NCBI RefSeq assembly: GCF_000949385.2
Contig: NZ_JYKO02000001.1
Location: 1,450,620 to 1,514,619 of the forward strand
Direction of reading: 5' to 3'
DNA from: Pseudomonas sp. LFM046
Lineage (GTDB): Bacteria > Pseudomonadota > Gammaproteobacteria > Pseudomonadales > Pseudomonadaceae
DNA length: 64,000 nucleotides
Shown one piece after another: positions 24,652 to 33,102 of this stretch. A model generated the notes under the pieces. That model did no database searches and had not been told where the DNA came from. It saw nothing but the letters and a program-made list of their open reading frames with translations. The stretch's first letter is position 1. The number at the start of each line of letters is the position of its first letter. Both the position numbers and the translations under genes were made by a program.

Positions 24652-25566
24652 ATGAGTGAAATGGACGATCTGGCGGCCTTCGCGGTGCTGATGGACGCCG
24701 GCAGTTTTACTGCGGCGGCGGAGCGCCTGGGTTGCAGCAAGGGGCAGCTGTCCAAGCGCATCCGTCTGCTGGAGCAGGGCCTGGGCGCGGCCTTGCTGCA
24801 TCGCACCACCCGCCGCCTGGGCCTGACCGCCGCCGGCGCGGCGCTGCTGCCGGAAGCCCAGGCCCTGGCCGCGCAAGCCGAGCGGGCGCGGCAGAGCGTG
24901 CGGCGCCTGCAGGAGGACCTGACCGGCTGTGTGCGGCTGACGGTGCCGGTGTCCCTCGGGGAAACCTTCTTCGATGCGCTGCTGCTGGATTTCACCCGCC
25001 AGTACGGGCAGCTCCGGGTGGAACTGGACTTGCACAACGGCTATCGCGACCTGATTGCCGACGGCTTCGACCTGGCCATCCGTTCCGGCACTGACCTGGA
25101 CGACCGCCTGGTGGCCCGGCCGCTGTTCTCATTGCAGGAAATCACCTGTGCGACGCCGGCCTACCTGGCGGCCCACGGCGAGCCCCGGCAGCCGGCGGAT
25201 CTGGCGCGGCACCAGTGCCTATTGAACACCCACTACAGCGGCTTCGAGGAATGGCTCTACCACCGCCAGCACCAGTTGGAGCGGGTCAAGGTGGCGGGGG
25301 CCCTGGCCAGCAACCACTACAGCCTGCTGAAGAAAGCGGCCCTGTCCGGCGCTGGCATCGCCCGGCTGCCGTCCTACATGGTCTATGACGAGCTGACGGA
25401 AGGCCGACTGGTGTGGCTGCTGCGGGACTACCAGACGCGGCAGACCCCGGTGTTCCTGGTCCACCCCTGGCAGGGCGGCTTGCCGCGCCGTACCCAGGTG
25501 CTGGCGGATTACCTCTTGGCCTGGTTCGAACGCAGCCGGCAGTTGCTGGACCAGGCAGCGGAATAG
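24652..25566 (+). CDS. LysR-family transcriptional regulator
   Basis: A 304-residue LysR regulator. The winged helix-turn-helix spans about residues 4-62 (MDAGSFTAAAERLGCSKGQLSKRIRLLEQGLGAALLHRTTR). A periplasmic-binding-like effector domain follows (about 90-295) with RLTVPVSLGE and ASNHYSLLKKAALSGAGIARLPSYM. It is divergent from the short SDR and probably regulates it; the effector is unknown. I chose the ATG at 24652; an upstream start at 24586 adds atypical sequence. Confidence 0.9.
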   Translation: MSEMDDLAAFAVLMDAGSFTAAAERLGCSKGQLSKRIRLLEQGLGAALLHRTTRRLGLTAAGAALLPEAQALAAQAERARQSVRRLQEDLTGCVRLTVPVSLGETFFDALLLDFTRQYGQLRVELDLHNGYRDLIADGFDLAIRSGTDLDDRLVARPLFSLQEITCATPAYLAAHGEPRQPADLARHQCLLNTHYSGFEEWLYHRQHQLERVKVAGALASNHYSLLKKAALSGAGIARLPSYMVYDELTEGRLVWLLRDYQTRQTPVFLVHPWQGGLPRRTQVLADYLLAWFERSRQLLDQAAE

Positions 25567-25584
25567 GGCCGCTTTGCTTTGTCC

Positions 25585-25683
25585 TGTAGGGGCGAATTCA
25601 TTCGCCAAGCAGGCCGAAGGGCTGCCATGCAAGGTTCCCAAGGGGCAGCTGCGCTGCCCTAGGCGAATGAATTCGCCCCTACA
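25585..25683. repeat. Long inverted repeat of the GGCGAATTCATTCGCC family
   Basis: Two arms, TGTAGGGGCGAATTCATTCG at 25585 and its reverse complement ending at 25683, flank about 55 bp. Each arm is itself palindromic (GGCGAATTCATTCGCC). Related single copies lie at 32133-32154 and 53625-53645. It fills the gap between convergent LysR genes and could form a transcript-end hairpin. Confidence 0.8.
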
Positions 25684-25697
25684 ACGGATCGCCTGAA

Positions 25698-26654
25698 TCA
25701 GGAACGCGAATTTCCTAACCGCAAGCTGTACTCCGCCACCGCCTTCTCATCCGCCGCGACCCGCTCCGGCAGGAACTCCCGGAGGAACTCCACCCAGGTG
25801 CGGATCTTCGCGTCGAGGAACTGCCGCGAGGGGTACAGGGCGTAAATGCCCAGGGGAAAGAGGCTGTGGTTGGGCAGCACGCGCACCAGGCTGCCGTCCT
25901 TGAGGCCGCTGATGGCCGAGTACACCGGCAACACGCCGATGCCGATGCCGGCCTTGATCGCCTCGGTCATGGCGTCGGCGGTGTTCACCTGGAAGGGCGT
26001 CTGGTTGACGCTGATCATTTCCTGGCCGTCCGGGCCGTCGAACAGCCACTTGTCCAGGGACATCACGTTGTTCACCAGGCGCAGGCAGCGGTGCTTTGCC
26101 AGTTCCGACGGCAGGCGCGGCGCACCGTGCTTCTCGATATAGCCAGGGGATGCGCAGAGCACGCTGTAGGTGGTGCCCAACTGCTTGGAAATGAAGCCCG
26201 AGTCCGGCAGCTCCTGGGCGATCACCACGGAAATGTCGTAGCCCTCGTCGAGGATGTCGGTCGTGCGGTTGGCCAGGGTCAGGTCGAAGCTCACGTCCGG
26301 GTACTTCTCGCTGTACTGGGCAATGGCCTTGATCAGGTAGTGCTGGCCGATGCCGGTCATGGCATGGACTTTCAGGTTCCCCACCGGACGCGCATGGGCC
26401 TCGCTGGCCTCGGCTTCGGCTTCCTCGATATAGGCGAGGATCTGCTCGCAACGCAGCAGGTACCGCTGGCCGGCTTCGGTCAGGGCGATGCGGCGGGTCG
26501 TGCGGTGCAGCAGGCGGGTGCGCAGGTGGGATTCGAGGGTGGCCACCGCACGGGAGATGTACGAGGTGGTCAGGTCCATGCGCTGGGCAGCCGCGGTGAA
26601 GCTGCCAGTCTCCGCCACGCAGACGAAGGCGCGCATGTTGAAGAGGATGTCCAT
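25698..26654 (-). CDS. LysR-family regulator of the adjacent efflux operon
   Basis: A 318-residue LysR regulator, divergent from the outer-membrane factor/FUSC operon by 178 bp. The helix-turn-helix (about 4-62) reads ETGSFTAAAQRMDLTTSYISRAVATLESHLRTRLLHRTTRR, and the effector domain begins VGNLKVHAMTGIGQHYLIKA near residue 91. By analogy with AaeR/AaeXAB, where LysR proteins sense aromatic acids to control FUSC pumps, control of that operon is the natural inference. The C-terminal tail extends about 20 residues past the usual end. Confidence 0.9.
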   Translation of the reverse strand: MDILFNMRAFVCVAETGSFTAAAQRMDLTTSYISRAVATLESHLRTRLLHRTTRRIALTEAGQRYLLRCEQILAYIEEAEAEASEAHARPVGNLKVHAMTGIGQHYLIKAIAQYSEKYPDVSFDLTLANRTTDILDEGYDISVVIAQELPDSGFISKQLGTTYSVLCASPGYIEKHGAPRLPSELAKHRCLRLVNNVMSLDKWLFDGPDGQEMISVNQTPFQVNTADAMTEAIKAGIGIGVLPVYSAISGLKDGSLVRVLPNHSLFPLGIYALYPSRQFLDAKIRTWVEFLREFLPERVAADEKAVAEYSLRLGNSRS

Positions 26655-26832
26655 TGAGGGTTCCGGCCCGGGAGGGAGGCAAATTTTGTCACGAAGCGTG
26701 TCGGGGGATTATGGCTGATTCAGTACACAATCCTTTATCTATCCGTCGCCTTATCGTCACTCATTCCCGGCCCTAGAATCGCCGCCGATCCAGGCCCCGT
26801 GCCTGGCTACCCAGCATTCAGGATCTGCCGCA

Positions 26833-28341
26833 GTGCACCGCAATCCTTGGCCCGGCTTCGCCCGCGCCAGTCTGTTCGCCGTTGTTTCCCTTCTATCCGC
26901 CTGTATCGACAGCCAGGGCATCGCCCCTCAGGCCGAGCGCCTGGATATCGCCCGTCTGGACCAAGGCACCGCCATCCGCCGTGCCGAGCAGGACGCCGCC
27001 TGGCCCAGCGCCCAGTGGTGGCGCGCCTATGGCGACCCGCAGCTGGACGCCTGGATGGACCAGGCCCTGGCCAACAGCCCCAACCTCGCCATGGCCGCCG
27101 CGCGTGTCCGTCAGGCGCGCGCCCTGGCTGGCGTGGTGGAGTCCGCCGAGCAGCCCCAGGTCAACCTGGAGGCCAATATGCAGCGCAAGCACTGGCCGGA
27201 TGACTTCTTCTACGGCCCCGGCGAACTGGCCCGCACCAGCAGCTGGAACAACATCAGCCTGCTGGGCTTCAGCTACGACCTCGACCTCTGGGGCCGTGAG
27301 CGCAGCCGTAGCCATCAGGCCCTGGACCAGGCCCAGGTGGCAGTGGCCGAGGCGCGCCTGGCCGCCCTGGCGCTGCAGGGCAACCTGGTGCGCAGCTATA
27401 TCCGCCTGGCGCTGCTGCATGCCGAGAAGGACATCGCCGACGCCAGCCTTGCACAGCAGGAACAAATCCTTCGCCTGGCCGAGCAGCGCCTGCGTGACGG
27501 CATCGGCACGCGCCTGGAGGTCAGCCGTGCCGAAGCGCCGCTGCCGGAAACCCATCGGCAGATCGATGCCTTGGACGAATCCATCGCCCTGACCCGCAAC
27601 CAGATGGCGGCACTCGCCGGCAAAGGGCCGGGGGAGGGCGAGCGCCTGCAACGGCCTCGCCTCGACCTCCAGCAGGTGCCCGGCCTGCCGGCACTACTGC
27701 CGCTGGAACTGCTGGGCCGCCGCCCGGACCTGGTGGCCAGCCGCTGGCAGGTGGCGGCCCAGGCCCGTGGCATCGAAGTCGCCAAAGCCGGCTTCTACCC
27801 CAACATCAATCTCCTGGGCGGTCTGGGTTCCAACGCCACCCAGGGCGGCATGCTGGATTTCCTCCGCTACGACAAGCTCACCTACAACCTGGGCCCGGCC
27901 CTCAGCCTGCCGGTGTTCGACGGTGGCCTGCGCAGGGGCCAGCTGGGCGCTGCGGCCGCCGAGTACGACCTGGCGGTGGAGCATTACAACCAGACATTGG
28001 TCAGCGCCCTGCAACAGGTGGCTGACGCCCTGGTGCGCATCCGATCGCTGCACCAGCAGGAGGCGCTGGCCGCCGAAGCCGTGGCCGCCGCGCAGAAGAC
28101 CTGCGACCTCGCGCTGCTGGCCCAGCAGCGTGGCCTCACCGGCTTCGACACCGTGCTGGAAACCCAGCCCACCCTGTTCCAGCGCCAGCTCAAGCAACAG
28201 CAGGTGCGCGCGGCGCAGCTCGCCGCCCAGGCCGACCTGCTGCTGGCCCTGGGCGGCGGCGTGCTGCCCGAGCCCGCCGGCCCGGCCGATCTCGGCCTGG
28301 CGCCGCAAGAACCCCGCCTGCGCTTTCTCCCCAAGCCCTGA
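26833..28341 (+). CDS. Outer-membrane efflux lipoprotein (NodT/OprM family)
   Basis: A 502-residue TolC-like outer-membrane factor that forms the exit duct of tripartite pumps. A GTG start, with AGGATCT upstream, gives a signal peptide ending in a lipobox-like LLSAC (about residue 22). Two outer-membrane-efflux repeats follow: WWRAYGDPQLDAWMDQAL near 62 and ELLGRRPDLVASRWQVAAQARGIEVAKAGFYPNINL near 296-330. It is the first gene of a four-gene pump with FUSC, DUF1656 and HlyD components and starts 178 bp from the divergent LysR gene. Confidence 0.92.
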   Translation: MHRNPWPGFARASLFAVVSLLSACIDSQGIAPQAERLDIARLDQGTAIRRAEQDAAWPSAQWWRAYGDPQLDAWMDQALANSPNLAMAAARVRQARALAGVVESAEQPQVNLEANMQRKHWPDDFFYGPGELARTSSWNNISLLGFSYDLDLWGRERSRSHQALDQAQVAVAEARLAALALQGNLVRSYIRLALLHAEKDIADASLAQQEQILRLAEQRLRDGIGTRLEVSRAEAPLPETHRQIDALDESIALTRNQMAALAGKGPGEGERLQRPRLDLQQVPGLPALLPLELLGRRPDLVASRWQVAAQARGIEVAKAGFYPNINLLGGLGSNATQGGMLDFLRYDKLTYNLGPALSLPVFDGGLRRGQLGAAAAEYDLAVEHYNQTLVSALQQVADALVRIRSLHQQEALAAEAVAAAQKTCDLALLAQQRGLTGFDTVLETQPTLFQRQLKQQQVRAAQLAAQADLLLALGGGVLPEPAGPADLGLAPQEPRLRFLPKP

Positions 28342-28350
28342 GGACCCTCC

Positions 28351-30591
28351 ATGGTGCACACCTTCAACCGCGCGCTGGCCGAGTGGGCGCGCAGTGACGG
28401 CCTGACCTGGGCCTTCATCTTCAAGGCGCTGCTCACCGCCTTCCTCGCCCTCTGGCTGGCCTATCGGCTGGAGCTGCCGCAACCGGGCACCGTGCTGGTG
28501 ACCGTGTTCATCGTCATGCAGCCCCAGAGCGGGCAGGTCCTCGCCAAGAGCTTCTACCGCATCATCGGCACCCTGCTGGGGCTGACGGTGATGGTGGTGC
28601 TGATCGCCCTGTTCAACCAGGAACGGGTGCTGTTCATGCTGTGCCTGGCCATCTGGATCGGTCTGTGCACCGCCGGCGCCGCGCGCTACCGCGACTTTCG
28701 CGGCTACGCCTGTGTGCTGGCCGGCTACACGGCGGTGATGATCGGCCTGCCGGCCACGACCCACCCCGACGACGCCTTCATGCTCGCCCTCTGGCGAGTG
28801 CTGGAGATCAGCCTGGGCATCCTCTGCACCGGCCTGGTGAACGGCCTGATCCTGCCCCAGAGCACCAGCACCGACCTGCGCAACACCCTGCACGGGCGTT
28901 TTCGCGACTTCGCCACCTTTGCCTGCGAGGGGTTGGCCGGCGGGCTGGACACCGCCCGCTTCGACGCCAGCAACGCGCGTTTCGCCGCCGCCGCCGTGAG
29001 CCTGGAGAACATGCGCAGCGCCACCGCCTTCGAAGACCCGCACATGCGCATGCGCAGCGGCCGGCTGGCGCGGCTGAACAATGAATTCATGGTGCTCTCC
29101 ACCCGCTTCCATGGCCTGCACCAGCTGCTGCGAAGGCTGGCGGGCGGAGCGGACGCGCCTGCAGGAGCGAGCTCTGCTCGCGAAGACTCGGAGCGGCCGG
29201 CGTTCGCCAGCAGCGCTGGCTCCTATGGTGGTGGCGTGGTGCTGGACGCGTTGCAGCCCTGCCTGGCGGAGGTCGCCCGATTACTGGCGCCGTTGCGCGA
29301 CCGCTTGAGCAGCGAAGCCGATGCCGCGCAATTGGCCGTTCGCCTGGAAGCCTGCAAGCAGGAGCTGATGCAGCTGATTCGCGCCGGCCGCGCGCAACTC
29401 GCCTTGCAGCAGCCCAGCGAAGCCCTGACCCTGGACTACGACACCGCCGCCGAATTGCTCTACCGCTTCGCCGACGACCTGCACAACTACGCCCAGACCC
29501 ATGCGTCCCTGCTGGAAGACCACCACGCCCGCGAACAGTGGAAGGAAAGCTTCCGGCCTCGTGCCAATGCCGTGGCTGCCACCGTCGCAGGCCTGCGCAG
29601 CAGCCTGCTGATCCTGGTGCTGAGCCTGTTCTGGATGGCCACCGCCTGGCCCAGTGGCGGCACCTTCGCCATGACCATCGGCATGGTGTCCGCGTTGGCA
29701 TCCTCGTCCTCCAACCCCCGGCGGCTGTCGCTGCAGCTCACCCTCGGCGCTGCTGCGGGGGCGTGCCTCGGCATCTTCATGACCTTCCGGGTGCTGCCGG
29801 AAATCGACGGTTTCGCGCTGCTCTGTTGTGCCCTGGCGCCGGTGGTCGCCCTCGGTGCCTTCCTGCTGGCGCGGCCACAACTGGCGGGCGCCGGACTGGG
29901 TCTGCTGGTGTGGTTCAGCATGACCTCCATGCCGGCCAACCAGACCCTGTTCGACCCGCACCGGGTGCTCAACGAATACCTCGCCTCGGTGCTGTCCATG
30001 GCGCTGGCCACGGCGGCTGCGGCGATCATCCTGCCGCCCAATCGCCCCTGGCTCTGGCGGCGCCTGGAGCGTGAGCTGCGCCTGTGCGTGGTGCGTGCCG
30101 TGAGCGGGCGGATGAAGGGGCTGGTGTCCGGCTTCGAGAGCGGCACCCGCGACCTGCTGAACCAGGCCTACCTGTATTCCTCCGGTCGCCCGGATGTGCA
30201 GCGCCAACTGTTGCGCTGGATGTTCCTGGTGCAGGAAGTGGGGCATGCGGTGATCGAGCTCCGCCTGGAGCAGGCGCGGCTGCCGGCGCTGTCCTGCTAC
30301 GCCGAATCCATGCCCTGGCGAAGCGCCATCCGAGCCATGGGGCGGGCCCTGGTGCGGCTGTTCATCCAGCCCTCGGAAGCCAACCGCCAGCGCGCCCTGA
30401 TGGCCGTGGAGCAGGCCATCGACAGCGTGCGCGGCACGGCCGAGCCCTGCGCACCGCAGTTCGACACCTCGCCCCTGCGCCGTCTGCAGAGCTACCTGCA
30501 CTTCATCCGTACCTCGCTGCTGGACCCGCAGAACCCCCTGGCCGATGACGCCGTTCCGGCCCGCCTGCAAGGAGTCGCCCATGCCGCGTGA
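28351..30591 (+). CDS. FUSC-family transporter (AaeB-like) with internal REP pair
   Basis: A 746-residue inner-membrane protein of the FUSC/aromatic acid exporter type (compare AaeB for p-hydroxybenzoate). Six helices at about 20-170, a large cytosolic region, then a second six-helix set from about 410-560 and a C-terminal cytosolic part. The start follows 9 bases after the outer-membrane factor. Oddly, residues 267-293 are a low-complexity insert (DAPAGASSAREDSERPAFAS and following Ser/Gly) encoded by two inverted REP-like palindromes (29160-29184 and 29203-29225) that keep the frame open. It overlaps the DUF1656 gene by 11 bases. Confidence 0.9.
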   Translation: MVHTFNRALAEWARSDGLTWAFIFKALLTAFLALWLAYRLELPQPGTVLVTVFIVMQPQSGQVLAKSFYRIIGTLLGLTVMVVLIALFNQERVLFMLCLAIWIGLCTAGAARYRDFRGYACVLAGYTAVMIGLPATTHPDDAFMLALWRVLEISLGILCTGLVNGLILPQSTSTDLRNTLHGRFRDFATFACEGLAGGLDTARFDASNARFAAAAVSLENMRSATAFEDPHMRMRSGRLARLNNEFMVLSTRFHGLHQLLRRLAGGADAPAGASSAREDSERPAFASSAGSYGGGVVLDALQPCLAEVARLLAPLRDRLSSEADAAQLAVRLEACKQELMQLIRAGRAQLALQQPSEALTLDYDTAAELLYRFADDLHNYAQTHASLLEDHHAREQWKESFRPRANAVAATVAGLRSSLLILVLSLFWMATAWPSGGTFAMTIGMVSALASSSSNPRRLSLQLTLGAAAGACLGIFMTFRVLPEIDGFALLCCALAPVVALGAFLLARPQLAGAGLGLLVWFSMTSMPANQTLFDPHRVLNEYLASVLSMALATAAAAIILPPNRPWLWRRLERELRLCVVRAVSGRMKGLVSGFESGTRDLLNQAYLYSSGRPDVQRQLLRWMFLVQEVGHAVIELRLEQARLPALSCYAESMPWRSAIRAMGRALVRLFIQPSEANRQRALMAVEQAIDSVRGTAEPCAPQFDTSPLRRLQSYLHFIRTSLLDPQNPLADDAVPARLQGVAHAA
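29160..29225. repeat. Inverted REP-like pair inside the FUSC coding region
   Basis: The first unit (29160-29184) contains GCGAGC-TCT-GCTCGC after GGAGC and the second (29203-29225) contains GCCAGC-AGC-GCTGGC followed by TCCTA. They match the GGAGCGAG...GCTCGC and GGAGCCAGC...GCTGGC palindromes I know from Pseudomonas REP elements and are arranged in opposite orientation. They are normally intergenic; here both are translated. Confidence 0.75.
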
Positions 30592-30781
30592 AATCGCCCT
30601 GCACGGCGTTTACATGCCGACCCTGACCATCCTGTTCCTGGTGGCCTTCCTGCTGGGCTGGGTGCTCGACCGCCTGTTCGCCTGGTGCGGGCTGTATCGC
30701 CACGCCTGGCATCCGGCGCTGCTGCGCGTCGGCCTGTTCACCTGCCTGTATGGCGCCCTGGCGCTGACCATCTACCGTTGA
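30581..30781 (+). CDS. DUF1656 small membrane protein (AaeX-like)
   Basis: A 66-residue protein with two membrane helices (about 12-30 and 42-62) and the pattern REIALHGVYMPTLTILFLVAFLLGWVLDRL, characteristic of DUF1656. Such proteins (AaeX) are conserved between FUSC and HlyD pump genes; the exact role is unknown. It overlaps the FUSC gene by 11 bases. Confidence 0.9.
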   Translation: MPREIALHGVYMPTLTILFLVAFLLGWVLDRLFAWCGLYRHAWHPALLRVGLFTCLYGALALTIYR

Positions 30782-30788
30782 GGCTCCC

Positions 30789-31700
30789 ATGTCCCTGAAA
30801 CGAATCATCAGTGTCGGCGCGACCCTGCTCATCCTCGCCCTGGCGGTGCTGCTGGTACGCACCCTCTGGCTGCACTACATGGACTCGCCCTGGACCCGCG
30901 ACGGCCGGGTGCGCGCCGATGTGATCAACATCGCCCCGGATGTGGCCGGGCTGGTGGTGGAGGTCCCCGCGCGGGATAACCAGAAGGTGGCGGCGGGCGA
31001 CCTGCTGCTGCGCATCGACCCGTCGCACTACGAGGTGGCGGTGAAGCAGGCAGAAGCCCTGGTGGCGGCGCGCAAGGCGGCGCTGGAGATGCGCAAGGTG
31101 AACGCCGACCGCCGCGCCGACATGGACGACCTGGTGGTCTCCCGCGAAAGCCGCGAGGACGCTGGCCACCTGGCCGCCACGGCCCTGGCCGAATACCAGG
31201 AAGCGCTGGCGGCGCTGGATGCGGCAAAGCTCAACCTGGCACGCACCGAAGTGCGGGCGCCGGTGGCGGGGCACATCACCAACCTCAACGTTTACAAGGG
31301 CGACTATGCCGAGCGCGGCGAAGCCAGCATGGCGCTGGTGGATGATCAGTCCTTCTACGTCAACGGCTACTTCGAGGAGACCCGCCTGCGGCACATCAAG
31401 GAGGGCGACCGCGCCGAACTGCGGCTGATGGGTGGCCAGCGTTTGCGCGGCCATGTGGACAGCATCGCCCGGGGCATCTACGACCGTGACAACCCGGAAA
31501 GCCGCGAACTGACCGCCGACGTGAATCCCACCTTCAACTGGGTGCGCCTGGCTCAACGGGTGCCGGTACGCATTCACCTGGACGAGGTGCCGGAAGACGT
31601 GCTGCTGGCCGCCGGCATGACCTGCACCGTGGTGATAGGCGAGGAGGGCCGGGAACCGGAAACGTCCGGGTTCCTCGATGGATTGTTGTTCGCCCAGTAA
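30789..31700 (+). CDS. HlyD/AaeA-type membrane-fusion adaptor
   Basis: A 303-residue adaptor of the EmrA/AaeA type. One N-terminal membrane anchor (about 8-28) is followed by the beta-barrel/lipoyl region (DGRVRADVINIAPDVAGLVVEVPARDNQKVAAGDLLLRIDP, about 37-78), an alpha-helical hairpin (about 85-145), and RTEVRAPVAGHITNLNVYKGDY. It links the FUSC pump to the outer-membrane factor encoded at the head of the operon. A hairpin follows at 31757. Confidence 0.93.
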   Translation: MSLKRIISVGATLLILALAVLLVRTLWLHYMDSPWTRDGRVRADVINIAPDVAGLVVEVPARDNQKVAAGDLLLRIDPSHYEVAVKQAEALVAARKAALEMRKVNADRRADMDDLVVSRESREDAGHLAATALAEYQEALAALDAAKLNLARTEVRAPVAGHITNLNVYKGDYAERGEASMALVDDQSFYVNGYFEETRLRHIKEGDRAELRLMGGQRLRGHVDSIARGIYDRDNPESRELTADVNPTFNWVRLAQRVPVRIHLDEVPEDVLLAAGMTCTVVIGEEGREPETSGFLDGLLFAQ

Positions 31701-31756
31701 AGAGTCCTTGGCGTATCCGGCGCTGTTTCGGACGTTTGCCGATTATTAAAATGACT

Positions 31757-31777
31757 GCGCCTCCCACGACGAGGCGC
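31757..31777 (+). terminator. Hairpin terminator after the efflux operon
   Basis: GCGCCTC and GAGGCGC pair around a 7-base loop, followed by TTGCTG. A second inverted repeat, CTTCGGCCAG with CTGGCCGAAG (31817-31847), lies further on and may belong to the leader of the next gene. Confidence 0.5.
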
Positions 31778-31879
31778 TTGCTGCCGTAAACATCACCGCA
31801 AGGTGTTGCGCTGTACCTTCGGCCAGTTCGTGGAGAGCTGGCCGAAGTTCTAACTTCCAATCCCTCCGGAAACTATTCA

Positions 31880-32125
31880 ATGAAAGCTCTTGCCTTGCTG
31901 GCACTCGCCGGCACGTCTGCCTTCGCCCTGGCTGAAGAGCCGGTGGAATCTGCCGTTGAGCATTATCACTACGGGATGGAGCTGGATATCGCCCGGATCA
32001 TTTCCCGCAGTGAAATCCCCGATGCCTGTGGCGTAGTTCCGGCCTATATGACGTATGAAGATCACCAGGGCAGAGTTCATCGCCTGGAATATAGGGTGTT
32101 CGGCCAGGGGTGCAGTAACGGTTGA
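31880..32125 (+). CDS. DUF2790 small secreted protein
   Basis: An 81-residue protein with a signal peptide (cleavage after about residue 18, ALA-E). The mature part follows the DUF2790 pattern HYHYGMELDIARIISRSEIPDACGVVPAYMTYEDHQGRVHRLEYRV, with two cysteines that could pair. DUF2790 proteins are mostly from Pseudomonas, often regulated by copper or other stress, with no defined activity. It has its own long leader with two hairpins. A REP-like palindrome lies directly after it. Confidence 0.85.
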   Translation: MKALALLALAGTSAFALAEEPVESAVEHYHYGMELDIARIISRSEIPDACGVVPAYMTYEDHQGRVHRLEYRVFGQGCSNG

Positions 32126-32132
32126 TTCAACT

Positions 32133-32154
32133 TGTAGGGGCGAATTTATTCGCC
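32133..32154. repeat. REP-like palindrome of the GGCGAATTTATTCGCC family
   Basis: The same TGTAGGGGCGAAT...ATTCGCC unit as at 25585, here single and with one central change (TTTATT). It sits between the DUF2790 gene and the convergent LuxR-type gene. Confidence 0.7.
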
Positions 32155-32179
32155 AAGGGCCGCAACGCGGCCCCATTGT

Positions 32180-32968
32180 TCACGCCTCCTGCGCCTTCAG
32201 GAACAGGCTGAACAACTCCGACTGCGATTTGATCCCCAGCTTGCTGTAGATGTGCTTGCGGTGGACCTTCACCGTCTCGCTGGAGATATCCAGCTTGCGG
32301 GCGATTTCCTTGCTGGAGCAGCCGCTCAGCATCAACCGCCCCACCTCCAGTTCCCGCGCGGTGAGCGCCGCCTCCACCTTCTGCCCGGCGCTCTCCAGTT
32401 GCTCTTGCCAGGCGGGCGCCGGTGGCGGCGGGCTGGCCATCAATTCCTGCTCGAACGCCAGGCGCTGGCGCATCAGTCCAGCCACCCAGGGCCGGATCAA
32501 ACCGAGCAGGGCGATCTGTTCCGGGTTGAAGGACTGCCGGGAACCGAGGGAGAGGCAGAGCGTACGCCCGCTCTCCAGCGGCACATTGAGCTGCACTTCA
32601 TCGGCCACGACGTTAAGGCTGAAGTACCGCTGGTAGTAATCCGTCTGCTCGAAGTATTCGGGGGCCACATCGGCCAGGCGGAACAGCCCGCCCTCATTGC
32701 GCTCACGGCTGGCGATGTAGAACGGGTCCAGCAGGTAGAGCCCACGCAGGTAGTCCTGGAACAGCGGATCAGGCCCGCCGTCGGCGCCGGGGCACTCGGC
32801 GAACACCTGGGGCCGGCCATCGCTGAAGAGCAGGGCGACCCAGCTGTCGAAGGGCACGTATTGCTCCAGCAGGCGCACCAGGGCGATCCAGAAGCCCGGA
32901 CGGTCGAGTTGTTCGATCAGCCGGCCGACGGACTGGTGCCAGGCGATGTCCTGCAAGGTCAGACTCAT
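32180..32968 (-). CDS. LuxR-type orphan transcriptional regulator
   Basis: A 262-residue regulator. The C-terminal LuxR helix-turn-helix is clear (about 200-258: LTARELEVGRLMLSGCSSKEIARKLDISSETVKVHRKHIYSKLG). The N-terminal 180 residues lack the conserved Trp/Tyr/Asp residues of acyl-homoserine-lactone domains, so it is not a quorum-sensing receptor by sequence. It is divergent from the nitrilase-type amidase by 134 bp and probably regulates the amidase, permease and homospermidine synthase genes; that is inference from position. Confidence 0.88.
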   Translation of the reverse strand: MSLTLQDIAWHQSVGRLIEQLDRPGFWIALVRLLEQYVPFDSWVALLFSDGRPQVFAECPGADGGPDPLFQDYLRGLYLLDPFYIASRERNEGGLFRLADVAPEYFEQTDYYQRYFSLNVVADEVQLNVPLESGRTLCLSLGSRQSFNPEQIALLGLIRPWVAGLMRQRLAFEQELMASPPPPAPAWQEQLESAGQKVEAALTARELEVGRLMLSGCSSKEIARKLDISSETVKVHRKHIYSKLGIKSQSELFSLFLKAQEA

Positions 32969-33102
32969 GTTTCTACCCCCGATGGGTTACCACGCCTGCG
33001 TAATTACCCCGTGCCTGGTCGCGCTCCATACTCCGGGCATGCCAGGGCGAGAGCCGAGCATTGTGACGCTTGCTCGCCCGCTGACAAGAACCAGGAGCAC
33101 CC

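Noticed and set aside
32180-32968. An acyl-homoserine-lactone quorum-sensing receptor.
   Set aside because: Only the LuxR DNA-binding domain is recognisable; the N-terminal half lacks the conserved autoinducer-binding residues.
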